Part shown: one piece after another, positions 42,780-56,300 of the stretch
Layout: every line of letters starts with the position of its first letter
Position numbering within the stretch: the first letter of the stretch is position 1
DNA from: Breviolum minutum Mf 1.05b.01
Taxonomy: Eukaryota; Sar; Dinophyceae; Suessiales; Symbiodiniaceae
Assembly: GCA_000507305.1 (NCBI GenBank)
Contig: DF240089.1
Location: 102,000-165,999 of the forward strand
Direction: 5' to 3'
DNA: 64,000 nucleotides
Notes under the pieces: generated by a model
What the model was told of the DNA's origin: nothing
Database searches by the model: none
Seen by the model: only the letters and a program-made list of their open reading frames with translations
Program-made: the position numbers and the translations under genes

Positions 42780-45400
42780 GTAAAGGGCGTAAGCGACCAC
42801 TTCGGAAAGCCTACGTTCATCACCCCAGTTGTAAAATGGAATTTTGCCAGGAGTTTGTCCATCCACCTATCTACAACAGGTTTTCGGAGACTGAACTAGG
42901 GCACTTTAGAGGAGATTTAAAAAAAATCCAACATCCTGGAAACAGGCGTTGGGACCTTCATGTCCATCCTTTATATACCCCTAAAACCAAGGTATACCGG
43001 TATACCGTATTTCCAGTTTGCCTAAAACCAAAAAATCATGGGGTACGAATTCCCTATGTTTTTCAAGGATCTGAGTTTAGGGTCCATTCCTCGACATGAT
43101 GGTCTGTGGCTCCCTCCATCACCAGGCTCCCGCATTTGTTCTGACAAAAATCTGCCAGGTCCATGAGATGACGAAATGACTTCTACCCCATGGTTTTTTT
43201 TGGTGGGAAAAGCACATTTGGAAAAAATCCACGGATGTTTTTGGTCGGATAAAAAAAATCTCAAGATTTTAATTTTTGTTCCCACCAACCAGGCTACATT
43301 GACCCCAACAAAAGTTCTATGTCGGGCTATTATAGATCCATGACTTCTTTGTTTTTTTAATAAAAAATCATGTAAGATCTTTCACACAAAACTTCCAAAA
43401 AACACCGTTTTCCTAACATCTTTTTCTTCGAATCTCAAAAACTCACAAATCCACCTCCCAAGATCCATCCCACCCACCCCGAAACGACCCCCAAATTTTT
43501 CCCTCGGTTTTTTGAATCTCCGTCTCAGCTCGACAGGTTGTTTTTTGTGGTGAGATCCGCCAACCTACAGATCCCGTCATTTTTGTTGGGGGGGGAGGGA
43601 TTGCGAAAAATGTTTTCACCACTGAAAATGAACCGCACCCAAATAAAGCACAGATTTGTTCATCTAGATACTTGAAAATCCGGAAAGTTATATCATCCAA
43701 ATCAACCGGAGATTTGATTCACCTAAAAATCCATCACATTTGAAATCCGGAAAATCATCTTCCGAACCATCCAAACTTCCATGACTTGGGAATTCAAAGC
43801 CCTTAATTTTTGCGTACCCCAAAAAAAATGTAATTCAGAACCATATCGGATTTGGGGGGGCATCTGTATAGAGAGAGAGAGAGAATATCCAGAAAAAATT
43901 CAAACATTGAATTCAATGTTTAAGAAATGCGAGTTATTAGTTTTGTATCTACAATTTGAGCTTGATGGAATTTTGAGGAGTATCCAACCTGTGGTTAAAA
44001 TAGGGGTGGCCCACTATTTTGGAGAAAACCCCCCATGTATCAAGGCTACCAAATGCACGAATAACTCGAGACTTACAAATCGTCTTTTAGTTCAAGCTGC
44101 AAGACTTCCAAAACATGCCTAGCTGGATAGTGCTGAGAAAAAAACCTTCCAACCCCGAAAGGTACGGGCTTCCACTCCTTTCCTCTTCCCAGATTCTCAG
44201 AAAAATGGCACCTCTCAGTGCTCCAAATAATCACCAAATGCACCGATCTTTTGGCCCAAAAATCGCCAAATCAGGAGGTCAACAATGAAGTGTTTTCCAC
44301 CTGGAAAGGATCGATGCCTATCCACTCCCATGGATGTCTTGGTTGGGCTCATGCTACAAATTGCCACCGAACGGAAGGGAGTGGCGCCATCGATCCTTTC
44401 ACTATGGTGTAATTACTCTGCAAACTTCGCCGTCCCTGCAAGTTTGGGAGGGAAATCCAAAAGATCATAAGGCCGACGGGTCGGGGCCCTTAAGGGGAAA
44501 CTTGGGAAACTTCACTCGTCTTCTTCCATCCATTGGATTCATGTGCGATTGAAAATATCGCAGATTTTTGTTAATAAACGTTAATATCAACGATTTGTGT
44601 TCTGGGGCGTTGAACATCACTTGTTGGTAAATTCTTAACCTCACAACCAAAAAAAACACTGCAGCCCAAAAAAAAGGCGGCCTTTTGTGCCTCCAGAACT
44701 GCAGTCCGTCGAGGTTTTTGTAGCCGCCCTTGGCAAAGCTTGCGGAGGTGGAGACAGGAAAGAAAAATCCACTCTTTACTCGACACAAATTGCAGAAAAC
44801 ACCCAGATTTTTGGACACATTTTTGCAAAACTGACTGTGTCAAGTCAAGCCGACCATTCAAATAATAGTAAAACAGAAAATGTTTGATGAAATAAATCCC
44901 TACTAAAACAATGGTGTTTTTGGAAGGACGTCATGATGGCCTAAAAGGACTTTGAGGGGTTGTTTGCTCCTGGATGATGGATGATGATATACCCGGTAGC
45001 TTCCTTCAAAACAGTCCCGTTTTCAACTGATGTTCATGAGTTTTTGATATGTGAGATGATTCATCTATTGAATCTATTCATCTTTCAAAAGTCTTGTTGG
45101 TCGCTTCCTGTATAGGTTCTGTGGATCTTACGGTTCATCGGGATTTTTTCTACAGCCAAACCTCCACTTACAGTAGATTCTGGAACACCCAAAAGCCCTT
45201 GGTGGCCGCCAAAAGTGGACACTCCTATGAAGTTGCAATGCCACCGAAGGGACAACACTTTGGAGTATGCCACGAAGTTGTGTACCCAAATGGGGCCCCC
45301 TGTTTTTGATTGGAATTTCGGCCCTTGTTTTGTGGGGAGTTGACCTTCAAAAATAGGGGTCATTTGGGTTTTAGGTAGATCTAGATCTTGTGGTGCTAAA
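42780..45400. other. Gene-free stretch
   Basis: AT-rich with GA and homopolymer runs (GAGAGAGAGA at 43871). Minus-strand frames around 44465-44861 are open for 96-117 codons, but no domain is recognised. Nothing assigned. Confidence 0.4.
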
Positions 45401-45599
45401 CCGCGAGGCGCCTAGGACATCGGCATCAAGCCACCTGGCACCGACCGAGCATGAACCAATGGAAGGTGAATGAGCTAGCGGGGACAGCGGATATTCACGG
45501 TGCTCTCCGAGACAAGCATTGAATTTGCAATGGTTTTTCAGGAACAATCCAAGACAACAATATTGAGCGCACAAAATACTATGAAACTATTTTGCCTAT

Positions 45600-46140
45600 C
45601 ATGCTACTTTCTCAAGGGCACCAGGATTATTATGTTGACATGGTTGGGATTGTGGGTGTCGCACTGTTAGAAGCTCAAGTCCGTTCTTTTCATTTTCAGA
45701 AAAATGATGCTTTCACTGATTTTGACAAAATCGCACAAATATGCGGCGGAATCGAAGTATTCAAAATGCTCCAATTGGTGCATGCACCCTGTTGGCAGAG
45801 AAGAACATGGGGTGGCATGCTGCCTGCTGATCCATGCAAAAAAAAAGCACATCTGGTTTTGTGGCATGGGCCATAGCGAGCAACAGTAATGTTGGCGCTC
45901 CTTGTCAGCCCCTCTACTGATTCTCATAGGTTCGAGTCCGCAAAGAGGTCGGGCATTGAAAAAGTTTGACTCTGACCCTACCTTATTCTTTTGCCCTAAT
46001 ATAAATCCTAGACTTTTATGACCCGTTCGGCCTCTGCTTCTTTCCATGCTTCTGGGGGACTGTTCACTGCTCCACTGCACTTCTGGCAACAGCATCGTAG
46101 GCATGCGTCCATCAACACATGCCATCAAACTCAGCATCTG
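45600..46140 (-). other. Downstream segment conserved in both duplicates, possible extra exon
   Basis: Minus-strand reading conserved with 52500-52790: QRQHYCCSLWPMPQ here against QRQYYCCSLWPVPQ there. Also conserved is MLSLMACVDGRMP (46137-46099), against MLSLMAYVDGRVP in copy B. These could be a further exon of the receptor gene or its 3' untranslated region. I could not find a junction that fits. Confidence 0.3.
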
Positions 46141-46793
46141 AATTTCTGCCCTTGTGGCAGCTCATGTGGCCAGCTGCAGAGTCTCGTACTCTCCCGGCCT
46201 CCTGCTAAAAAGATTTCAAAACTTTGCTTGCCACACCGCTGGCACTGCTGGCACTGCTGGCCTCACTAGCTGGCACACCTCGGCAACAAGGAAGGATTCA
46301 ACCCAATTCTGCTCGTTCACTATGACATACTATGAACCGACTATGAACCGGCAACAAAAGGACGTATTCAACTCAATTCTTCCAGGGCATCGCGGCATCC
46401 AGCGTTTTCGAAAAATCCTAACGTTTTACAGTGAAAAATCCTTCAGTTTTTACCAGCTTCGGGTAGACCACTTTGTTTGCAGGTACACGTCAGTCGCTTT
46501 CGGCCTTCAACAGAACTCGGAAAATTCATAGCTATCCTTACCCGTTTTTGTTCGCAATAATTAACCAAATGATTGGTTGGCCCTGAAACAAAACCGGTTT
46601 CAAAAAAAAACCTTCTGCTATGACCTTCAAGAGAACTCTCAATTCAAATCCTTACCAACATTCTATCCATACCCATTTTCTTCGGAATAAATCACTTATT
46701 GACTGGCCCTGAAACAACCTAGTTTGAAAGATGCTCCTGCTAACCAAACTAAATCACGAATCTTAAGAGGGTGCGGCTGCAACTATCAGAATT

Positions 46794-49700
46794 TCACCCA
46801 CAAAAGTTTAGCTCCTCCACTCCACTTTGAAAACCAAAAAGGCAGGCACTTGAAACAAAAACATCTCGGTTTCTTTCAAGCCAAAAAACGCCAACCTGAC
46901 TTCCATCACTGAGGTCTTCAATATTGCTGGCCGCAACTCTGTTTGACACCTTGACCTCTCGAGCTTCCTCCACCAGCTCGCGGCAGGTCTTCTGCATCAC
47001 CGACCCAATCCATGTGATCATGACATCAGTGACATGAGCGTCGACATGCTCGAAACCAACGGTCTCCTGTGTTGCGGACAAGACCCTTGTGAATGAGATT
47101 GGGATGGGTCCAAAACACACCCACCAGTGGGGAGGTGACTTGCAACAGCTCCTCGTTTGTGAATCTAAAATGTAATTCGCCAGAAAATGCAAAAGAGTGC
47201 TTGGAAGTATATCCAAGTGTCTTGGTGCTTGTTGCACTTTAACTTCGCACCTCAACACAAAAATGGCTAGTTGTCTTTGTATAGTTTTCCGTGCTCCTGG
47301 ATCATAGACTTGACCTTGGCTTCATCTTCTGCTTTCCAGGCTTTTGCTTGAGCTGAATCCACTTTGCTGATAGCTTCAGTGACTTCGTTAATGCCCTCGC
47401 GGCCACAATCTATCTGTTGTTGCAAAAGACTTCTGGCGGCCTCGGGCATCACGAATTGCACCTCAGCAAAGGAATTCCAAAACGTGTGGTGTTTTTTAAT
47501 CACCAGCCAATTTCAACAAAAAAAACTATTTCGAACCTGAGTCACGTAGCAAAAAACGGAGCTTGAAGAGTGAATTAGTCAAGGAAGGACTGTCAAACTG
47601 CATCCAAGTCTACAGACATTGCAATATGTGAATTGAACTACGATCTTGCGCAAACAATGGTCTCCCAACCCCACTTCCGTGCCTGAATCTGCAGAGTAGA
47701 GGCCACGAACTGCTCATACACCGTCCAGATGCGAGACAGATATAGCGGCCGATCCCAGGTATCCAAAATGGCCACCATGCGACCAATTCGCCGTAGATTA
47801 CCTTCAAACACGCTCTCGAGGTTGTCGCTACCAGTGCTGGACTCTTCCACTATGATCCGAAACTGGTTGTTTGTAAAGAAGCACATGAAGAAGAATACTC
47901 CTGATGCAGCGTGGGAATCTTCCATGCTTTGTTGGAACATCTTCAATGCACTGGCAACCTCAGCCAAAGTATACTTCCACGTCCACGATAGGAAATGGGT
48001 CTGTTCCCTTCGATCATCAGGTGCAATCCAGTCCACCAATGCACACCCCGGTCGCCCATCTCGGGGACAAAAGACGTTGGCACCAATGGGATCTTCTGAC
48101 TGCCAAAATCCTGTTTTCATGTCCTCGAAGCTTGGATTCTCTTTGCCTGTTCGTTGAGTAGCAAGCTGCTCGAAGTCCAAGGACAAGAGGTAGCCAAGAC
48201 TCACCTGGCCAGGCAAAGTTTGACGACAAAAACATATCATTTCAAGCTTCAAAAAAAAGGGACTTCAAGCTGAAATCATGGCATGTCTGCAAAAGCTTCC
48301 CCAGATACAACCCTTCTTTATACCCCAGTCACTCCAGCTCTTTTGCTCTGCAGAGCTCGCATGGCAGTTAATTCCTTCTGCACAGTGAACTTGCCAAGCC
48401 CAAGGCGGCGCAGTTTCTCTGAGTATTGGTCCACCACATCTGGCTGCGCATCCTTAAAACTCTGACATAGAGGCCAAGCAGAATGAGCAAAGGAAGATAT
48501 TTTTAATTCTAACTCTCTAGCATTGTGTAACATTGTGAATATGTCAATATCTTCTGGCTACGGCTAGCTTGACATCAACCTTGCGGCACCTGACATGCAA
48601 TCATAAACGCCATCTGTTTGAACCTGCCAACAGCAGCGTTATGTGCTCTGTCCAAACTGCCGTCGGAGCATCCCAGAGATCCCGGTACAGCTCGGCTAAG
48701 ATTCGCTCCACCTTCCTCTCCCTGCGGGAGCGAAGGACAGCAAACACCAAGCGAAAAGCCACCAGGACGCAGCTGACTCCAACAGCCAAGAGAGGCAAGT
48801 GCCACCAAACCTCATGTTAAAGCACCGTCAAAGAGCTACACCAGAGCCATGCTGGAGCTATGCTATGCTTGGATATGCTTGGTACATACTCCCAACATAT
48901 CCCAACTTTAGATAATTTGTTTGCGGGTGCCCGCTTCTGAATCCAGCAGAACCCGACAAATCTTCACACCCGAGTGAATGGTATGTGTCGCCTGAAATGT
49001 GTTGCTTCTTCAACTCCCAAGTATGTTGATATTTTTTCCGATCTAACCCTTCCAAGGGCTTTCCAATTGTTTAATGTTCAAGAAATCCTTCACAGTTGCA
49101 ATACTCCAGCCAACCGTCTGGACTTTGCCATATCTGAAACCGTTCAGGCCATTCAGGTATGCAAAGCGACGACATGACTTGCAAATTGAAATTTCACGAT
49201 TAATGTTCTGAATGTTCCTGTTTCAAACGGCCAAGAAACACAGTCATTGTCCACCAAAAGCAATGGCACATCACAGCTATAGCAAGTGTCAGTCCCGCTG
49301 ACAGAGTAATGCCGTGCGGGGCAGTGTTCGCAGGTCCCACGGTCTTCGGAGGGAACAGAACCTGAACAGAGTCGCTTCAAAGTCAGCAAAACCAAGTGAT
49401 AACCTATCTATAATAATACAATAACTTCTTGATGAGGTTGAAACTGCCTTCTTCTTTCACTGGAAACACCATCAACCAACGTATCCTCTTCTACCCTGAG
49501 GACTAAGAAAACAAGTTCCCCTGTAACAGAGGACAATTTTGGCCGAACCTGGAGGACATGCCTGGCAATATGCACCATCTGAATAATGACCGAGCTGGCA
49601 AGCTTCACAAATGAGGTTGTTCTCACTAGGAGCTGTTCCTCTTGGGCAAAACGGCGGTGCCTTTGCAAAACTTGTGCCTCCAAACATTTGGTGATGCATC

Positions 49701-50407
49701 AAGGAAGGTGCTACGCTCCAGGCACTAATGGGTTGGTTGAAGGCAGAAGCATCATAGAACATGCGCGTCATGAATTTCACTGATGACGTGTCCCAGGACC
49801 CAATGGGCTGGTTGAAGGCAGAAGCTTCATAGAACATGAACCGCATGTTGGTCACTGCTGACGTGTTCCATGCCCCAATCGGCTGATTGAAGGAACTAGC
49901 TGCACGGAACATGGACCCCATGTTGGTCACTGCTGATGTGCTCCAAGCTCCTATGGGCTGGTTGAAGGCAGCAGCTCTGTGGAACATGGACCACATGTTG
50001 GTCACCGCTGATGTGTTCCATGCCCCAATGGGCTGGTTGAAGGCATCAGCATAACGGAACATGGACTCCATGGTGGTCACCGCTGAGGTGTTCCATGCTT
50101 CAAGGGACTGGTTGAAGGCATAAGCTCGAAAAAACATGGACTCCATGGTGGTCACAGCTGAGGTGTTCCAGTTCCCGATAGGCTCGTTGAAGGAGGATTT
50201 ATATCGGAACAATTCACTCATGTCCGTAATTTTGGACACATCCCAATCTGCAATGGTGCCATAGATGGCCACCACTTTGTCCCTTTTGGGGAAGCCATGT
50301 TGCCAGTTCTCTATGGCAGTGAGTAGCTCGGTTTTAGTGCGAAAGGTTTGCGGAAAGCAACGTCCAACAGCAAACCATAGCGCAAGGAATTGCCAGAGCA
50401 TGTGCAT
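46794..50407 (-). CDS. LRR-TM-TIR-like receptor, copy A
   Basis: Predicted type I membrane receptor. Exons: 50407-49549, 49361-49240, 48810-48673, 48452-48333, 48204-47656, 47461-47297, and 47066 to 46896 (or to the stop at 46794 if unspliced). Joined, it has a signal peptide ([15 protein letters not shown]), 7 BspA/DUF285-type repeats of 25 residues ([16 protein letters not shown]), a Cys-rich GCC2/GCC3-like stalk across exons 1-2, a TM helix in exon 3 (LPLLAVGVSCVLVAFRLVFA) followed by RSRRERK, and in exon 5 a TIR-like domain ([14 protein letters not shown] ... [15 protein letters not shown]). Helical segments follow in exons 6-7. Reconstructed length is about 708 residues to the last conserved codon. 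The ligand is unknown. The N-terminal start is supported by the signal peptide. The C-terminal end is uncertain because copies A and B diverge after WLE. Confidence 0.85.
47656..48204 (-). other. Exon 5 of copy A: cytoplasmic TIR-like domain
   Basis: Exactly 549 bp (183 codons) with no internal intron, the same as in copy B. Motifs by exon residue: [10 protein letters not shown] at 69-78, FFFMCFF-NNQF at 104-115, [15 protein letters not shown] at 150-164. The final Glu sits where TIR NADases have the catalytic Glu of S-x-W-C-x-x-E, but Cys is replaced by Thr. The family assignment is inference. Confidence 0.55.
49680..50250 (-). repeat. In-frame 75-bp repeats in exon 1 of copy A (7 units)
   Basis: Seven consecutive 25-residue units with the pattern FNxPIGxWNTSAVTxMxxMFxxAxA. 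The first is FNEPIG and the second is degenerate (FNQSLEAW). The last unit drifts to [14 protein letters not shown] and closes the array. Confidence 0.9.
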
Positions 50408-51660
50408 GTTGGCTTGTTGCGGCAGCTAGATTTGAAAAACTCATACATGTGAACCGCCGGCCATGTATTTTCCAACAATTTCTGTGCAACTTCATCACAA
50501 CAAATGGCCATGTTCCTGGGAATCTCGTGTTGATGTTCTTGCTGAAATTTAGAAACTGCTGGTGGCAGTGATTGAAATGAGTGACGGTTTCTTTGGTGTT
50601 GTCAGCATGATTCTCTTGATGCTTTCTCGAACCCGAAGAGAAACAATGAAAAACGATCTCAAAAACAGCTCGTGACGTCTCCACAAACCTTCAAAAGCGC
50701 AAAACCTGCCACCAAATTTCTGCCAGCTTCTCATTTTTTGCAATCTTGAGATCTACAAAACTTCTCTTCACACCAGGTTTCCGTGTAGTCAACCGCTTTC
50801 AAATAACCTACCGCCCATTGGTCAACGCCTTGTGGCCTTTGGAGGACCAATTGTGACCTCCAAGGTTTCAAATGCATTCACTCACTTCCGCACAAAATTC
50901 ACCCCACTTCCATGGTCTTCGATGGCAGTGCCAAACTTCGGCCAAGCTGTGAACTGTCATTTTGACAATGTCGAATCTTTTCTATGTTCCAAGAGAATAC
51001 AAATACACAATACAAATATCAAGTGTATAAGTATACTAGTGTGTATATGACTGTACATATATATAATGCCTTTAGAATACATGTATGTAATATACGATTT
51101 TGTATACTTCTTAGCACAGCTTGAGAAAGTTCGGCTCATCCATATTAACCTTGGCCGGTTCAACATATCTGCAGCACAAGGAGACCCTGTGCCTTCTCCA
51201 AACAGACGATTCCAGAGCAATAATGTATACCATGGACCCGTGGACACCAAATTCAGCATTCAAATGCGCTCTTCAAAAAAATCCTCTTGGTGATGCTCGT
51301 GCTCATTTAGAGGAACGTAAATGATGCGGAATGCACATACATGCCGAAAACCTCAACGTCCTGTTTGTACGACTTCATGTTTCGACCGACGAAAAATGCG
51401 CAAGTTATTCAACATACGCTCTTGACACATATTTCGTCCATTCAAGATGCAGATTGGTTCTCACTATGTGGCACGTTTTCTTCAAGAAACCAAACGGTAC
51501 TTGTTTGTTTGGACTATCATCCAATAGAGTCGAACAAAGATGTGTTGGGCCTTGTAGTTGGCAGTTGGGCTCATTTTCAGTTTTTTCAGGTCGGACTTGG
51601 CACAAATCTTCTGCAGTGACTCATCACTTCCAAGCCCATAGTCCAGTTCCCCTGAAATTA
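50408..51660. other. 5' leader and upstream region of copy A
   Basis: Homologous to 57504-59010. Just upstream of the start codon an overlapping minus-strand frame (50511-50311) reads [20 protein letters not shown], the same as in copy B with one change, and runs out of frame across the signal peptide. It may be an upstream ORF or only a reflection of recent duplication. No TATA-like or other promoter signal identified. Confidence 0.4.
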
Positions 51661-52349
51661 AATGTTAGGTACCTCACTGTAACGAACTCAATCTCAGAAT
51701 GCCTACGATGCTAGTTGTAGGCTGTTTTACCGTGATGGCGACAAGATGACTAGATGTCCATTTCCTCCTGCCATCTGAATGTGACCTACTATACGAGACA
51801 ACACTCTTTCGAGAGTGAACCAAAGACTCAACAGATCCAAACTGCTTCCGGCCTGGAAGAAGATGGAATTGATTGGCAGGATCCTGGCAATGGCACCTGG
51901 CACAACAAACATCCAGAAACAGCGTGCCATCTCTGCAAACTGAACCGGATTTTCAGTGCATATGGTCCCCTTTGTTCTTTCATTTTGCAACATTGCAACA
52001 TGCCTCCTGCAATCACCAACTTACATGTTTGGAGTCCAACCATTAGGACACAGGGACCCAAGAAATCCCAAGAAACGGTGTGTTTATGCTCCCAAGCTGA
52101 TGGAAATACCCCTGAGGTGAGCTTGATGGAAATTGACAGTCTGAAGTCATACTCGCACCTTTGTGGATGCCAAGGCAAGTGTTCACATCTATTTACATCC
52201 TTATGAAATCAGCTTCAAATGCTTCAACTAGGTCACATTGTCACACTGTCACATTGAAGAACAATCGTTCACCAGAATGATATCAATGCATGGGCAAAAA
52301 CGCTGGCAATGTCCACGACATTGTATGTTGGCGTATGCGCACCTTGCAC
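51661..52349. other. Spacer between the two duplicated blocks
   Basis: A minus frame (52178-51828) and a plus frame (51754-52206) overlap, open for 116 and 150 codons. Neither shows a recognisable domain. The sequence is not part of the duplicated block as far as I can see. Confidence 0.4.
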
Positions 52350-52499
52350 ATTGGTTCAAGCAACCTGGCACCGGCCAAGCAGAAGCAATCAAAATTGAAT
52401 GAGCTTTTTACATCGATATTCACGGTGCTCCAAGTTCCAAGACATCAAGTTTCAATTTCCAATGGTTGAAAAAGTACTATACTACCTTCTCAAGGGCAC

Positions 52500-52790
52500 C
52501 TGGAATAATTTATGTTGACATGGTGGAGACGATGTGTGCGGCGCTGTTGGAAGCTCAGGTCCGTTCTTTTCGTTTTGAGAAAACGCTGCTTTTTTTTCAC
52601 AGAAGTTTGACAAGAATGTAAAAAATGCGGCGGAATCGAAGTATTCTAGACTGAAATGGGTGGCCTGCTGCTGCTGATCTATGCAATGCAAAGAACCAGC
52701 ACCTCTGCTTCTGTGGCACGGGCCATAGCGAGCAACAGTAATATTGGCGCTGCTTGTCAGCCCCTCTACTGCTTCTCATAGGTTCCAGTC
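52500..52790 (-). other. Downstream segment conserved in both duplicates (copy B)
   Basis: Counterpart of 45600-45930. QRQYYCCSLWPVPQKQRC is retained, but the flanking frame differs by indels, which argues against strong coding constraint over the whole segment. Confidence 0.3.
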
Positions 52791-53375
52791 AGCAAAGAGA
52801 TCAGAAGTTGAAGAAGTTTGACGCTGACTCTACATCGCATGATTTTGCCCCTAAAGCCTCAACTTTTATGACCTGCTTCGTTACATGCCCTTGGTGGACT
52901 GCTCACTGCCCCTATGTTCTTTGCACACTCGCGTGAATTGTATCACTGCATTATGCGAAATCACGGCCACTGCACTTCTGGCAGCTTCGCAGGCACGCGT
53001 CCATCAACATATGCCATCAAACTCAGCATCTGAACTTCTGCCCTTGTGGCAGCTCGGGTGGCCAGCTGCACCACCCGATGCTCAAAAAATTCTCAAAACG
53101 TTGCTTGCCACACCGCTGGCACCGCTGGCCTTACTAGCTGGCACACCTGGGCATCAAGGAAGTATTCAAGCCAATCCTTCCGCATCATTGCGTTTTCTCA
53201 ATCGCTCTTTTTACAGTTCAATCGTTCTCTATTACCTCTTTGCTCGCGGAACGCGGAAAACTACACTGCCTATGACCTTATCAACCTTTGTATCCTTACC
53301 CATTTTCTTCGGAATAAATCACTTATTGACTGGCACTGACAAAAAACAGTTTGAAAGATGCTCCTGCTAACCCTA

Positions 53376-56300
53376 CTAAATCACGAATCTTAGGAGGGGT
53401 GCAGCTACACTATCAGAGTTCCACCCCAAAGGTTCGCTCCTAAACTCCACTTTCAACACCAAAATGGCAGGCACTTGAAACAAAAACATCTCACTTTTTT
53501 CAAGCCAAAAAACGCCAACCTGGCTTCCATCACCAAGGTCTTCAATGTTGCTAGTCGCAACTCTGTTTGACACCTTGGCCTCTCGAGCTTCTTCCACCAA
53601 CTCACGGCAGGTCTTCTGCATCACCGACCCAATCCATGTGATCATGACATCAGTGACATGAGCGTCGACATGATTGAAACCAACGGTCTCCTGTGTGGCG
53701 GACAAGGCCCTTGTGAGATCAGGATGGGTCCAAAACACACCTAAAAGGTAGGGAGGTGACTTGCAACAGCTCCTCCTTTGTGAACCTAAAATGTATTTCG
53801 CCAGAAAACGCAAAAGAGTGTGTGGAAGTATATCCAATCGTCATCAATTGTCTTGGTGCTTGTTGCACTTTAACTTCGCACCATAACAAAAGAATGGCTA
53901 GTTGTCATTGTACAGCTTTCCCCACTCCTGGATCATAGACTTGACCTTGGCTTCATCTTCTGCTTTCCACGCTTTTGCTTGAGCTGAATCCACTTTGCTG
54001 ATAGCTTCAGTGACTTCATTAATGCCCTCGCGGCCACAATCGATCTTCTGTTGTAAAAGATTTCTGGTGGCCTCGGGCATCACGAATTGCACCTCAGCAA
54101 AGGAATTCCAAAACGTGTGATTTATATCAATCGCCAGCCAAATTCAACAAAAAAACTATTTCGAACCTAAATCGCCAAAATCGGAGCGTGAATCGGGAAA
54201 CAGTCAATCAAGTCTACAAACAGATTACAATATGAGAACTTAGATCTTGTGCAAACAATGATCTCCCCACCCCCCTTCCGTGCCTGAATCTGCAGAGTAG
54301 AGGCCACGAACTGCTCATACACTGTCCAAATGCGAGACAGATATAGCGGCCGATCCCAGGTATCCAAAACGGCCACCATGCGACCAATTCGCCGTAGATT
54401 ACCTTTAAACACAGTCTCCAGGTTATCGCTACCAGTGCTGGACTCTTCCACTATGATCCGAAACTGGTTGTTTACAAAGAAACACATGAAGAAGAATACT
54501 CCTGATGCAGCGTGGGGATCTTCCATGCTTTGCTGGAACATCTTCAATGCGCTGGCAACCTCAGCCAGAGTATACTTCCACGTCCACGAAAGGAAATGGG
54601 TCTGTTCCCTTCGATCATCAGGTGCAATCCAGTCCACCAATGCACACCCCGGTCGCCCATCTCGGGGACAAATCATGTTTGCACCAATGGGATCTTCTGA
54701 GAGCCAAAATCCAGTTTTCATGTCCACGAAGCTTGGATTCTCTTTGCCTGTTCGTTGAGTAGCAAGCTGCTCAAAGTCCAAGGACAAGAGGTAGCCGAGA
54801 CTCACCTGGCTAGGTAAAGCTTGTCAACAAAAACATGTCATTTCAAGCTTCAAAAACAGACTTCAAGCTGAAATCATGGCATGTCTGCAAAGGCTTCCCC
54901 AGATACAAACTGCGTTTAAAGCTTATTAACCCAGTCACTCCAGCTCTTTCGCTCTGCAGAGCTCGCATGGCAGTTAACTCCTTCTGCACAGTGAACTTGT
55001 CAAGCCCAAGGCTGCGGAGTTTCTCTGAGTATTGGTCCACCACATCTGGCTGCCCATCCTCAAATGTCTCGCATACGCATAGGAACATAATTCATTCCTG
55101 TCGTCCTATCCTGCCCTCCGACCTTTGTGAATGATTTGCTGCCTTTGGGCTTGGAAGTTGGAAGCAAGCATCTACCTTCACAAAAAATGTTCAGATGATC
55201 ATCTTGCTTTAACTGCCGAGCATCCCAGAGATCCCGGTACAGCTCGCCTAAGATTCGCTCCACCTTCCTCTCCCTGCGGGAGCGGAGGAGAGCCACTAGC
55301 AAGCGAAAAGCCACTATGAAGCAACTGGCTCCAAGAGCTAAGAGAGGCAAGTGCCACCAAACCTCACGTTGAAGCACCGTCAAAGAGCTATTTCTGAGAG
55401 CTATGCTTGGTACATACTGCTTGGTACATACTCCCAATATATCCCAACATGAGACCAAATGATTGAGCTTTCCAGTTCCTTCGCCCCAATTTTGGCAAAT
55501 CTTCAGATGTGAGCTGTCGACGTTTTTAGTCGAGTTTGCCCACTGAGAGGTGTTGTTTCTTCAGCTGTGCCAACTGCTCCCAAGTTTGAATGACATGATC
55601 TTACTCTGTCTTACCGTCTTACCCCTTAGAATATCTTGGACCACCAAACCTACGTTGAAACACTGTCAAAGAGCTATGCTCTGCTATTCCCAACATATCC
55701 CAACGTCAGATCAGTTGAGTGAGCTTTCCGGTTTCTTCACCACAATTTTGGAAAATCTTCGGATGTGAGTTGTCGACGTGTTTAATCGAGCTTGCCCACG
55801 GAGATGTGTTGGTGTCTTCACCTGTGTGACCTACTTGAATGACATCATCTTACTCGGTCTTACCCCTTCGCATATGTTGGACCTTTACCTGATTCGAAAG
55901 TTGTGGCAGCAAATCCTGCACGATTGCCCTGACTGAAATTGACAATAGAACTTGGACGTTACATGACTCTGCCATACATAAAGCCGTCCAGACATCCCTC
56001 TAGTAGACTCTAAAGAGAAACTAGCTTGAGAAATTTCACAGCTCTCAGTGCTCTGACACCTCTATTTCAGACCTGTGCCAAGAAACACAGTCATTGTCCA
56101 CCAAAAGCAATGGCAAATTACAGCTGAAGCATGTGTCACTCCCGCTGACAGAGTAATGCCATGCTGGGCAGTGTTCGCAGGTCCCACGGTCTTGGGACGG
56201 AACAGAACCTGGACAGAATCGCGTCAAACTCATTAAAACCACATGATATCACACCTACAATATACCGTCTACTTGATGAGGTTACTCTTCTACTCAGAAG

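Larger units (their letters stand above)
45420..51620. repeat. Segmental tandem duplication, copy A
   Basis: Collinear over its length with 52350-59010: the CACCTGGCACCG block at the left, the whole seven-exon receptor gene, its upstream leader, and the CACTATGTGGCACGTTTTCT ... TCATTTTCAGTTTTTTCAG block at the right. Exons are far better conserved than introns and flanks. Confidence 0.85.

Noticed and set aside
42345-42899. 184-codon plus frame opposite MUTYH exon 1
   Set aside because: It is the antisense shadow of a GC-rich coding exon and runs into the upstream inverted-repeat element; no domain.
45925-45945. GGTTCGAGTCC, a perfect tRNA B-box-like word
   Set aside because: No A box, acceptor pairing or cloverleaf upstream, and copy B has GGTTCCAGTCA at the same place. 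A chance match within the duplicated block.
53376-53519. C-terminal tail after [10 protein letters not shown] as conserved coding sequence
   Set aside because: Copies A and B go out of frame with each other by indels right after this point, so it is probably intron or a non-conserved tail. The CAG|GTTGG there could be a donor.
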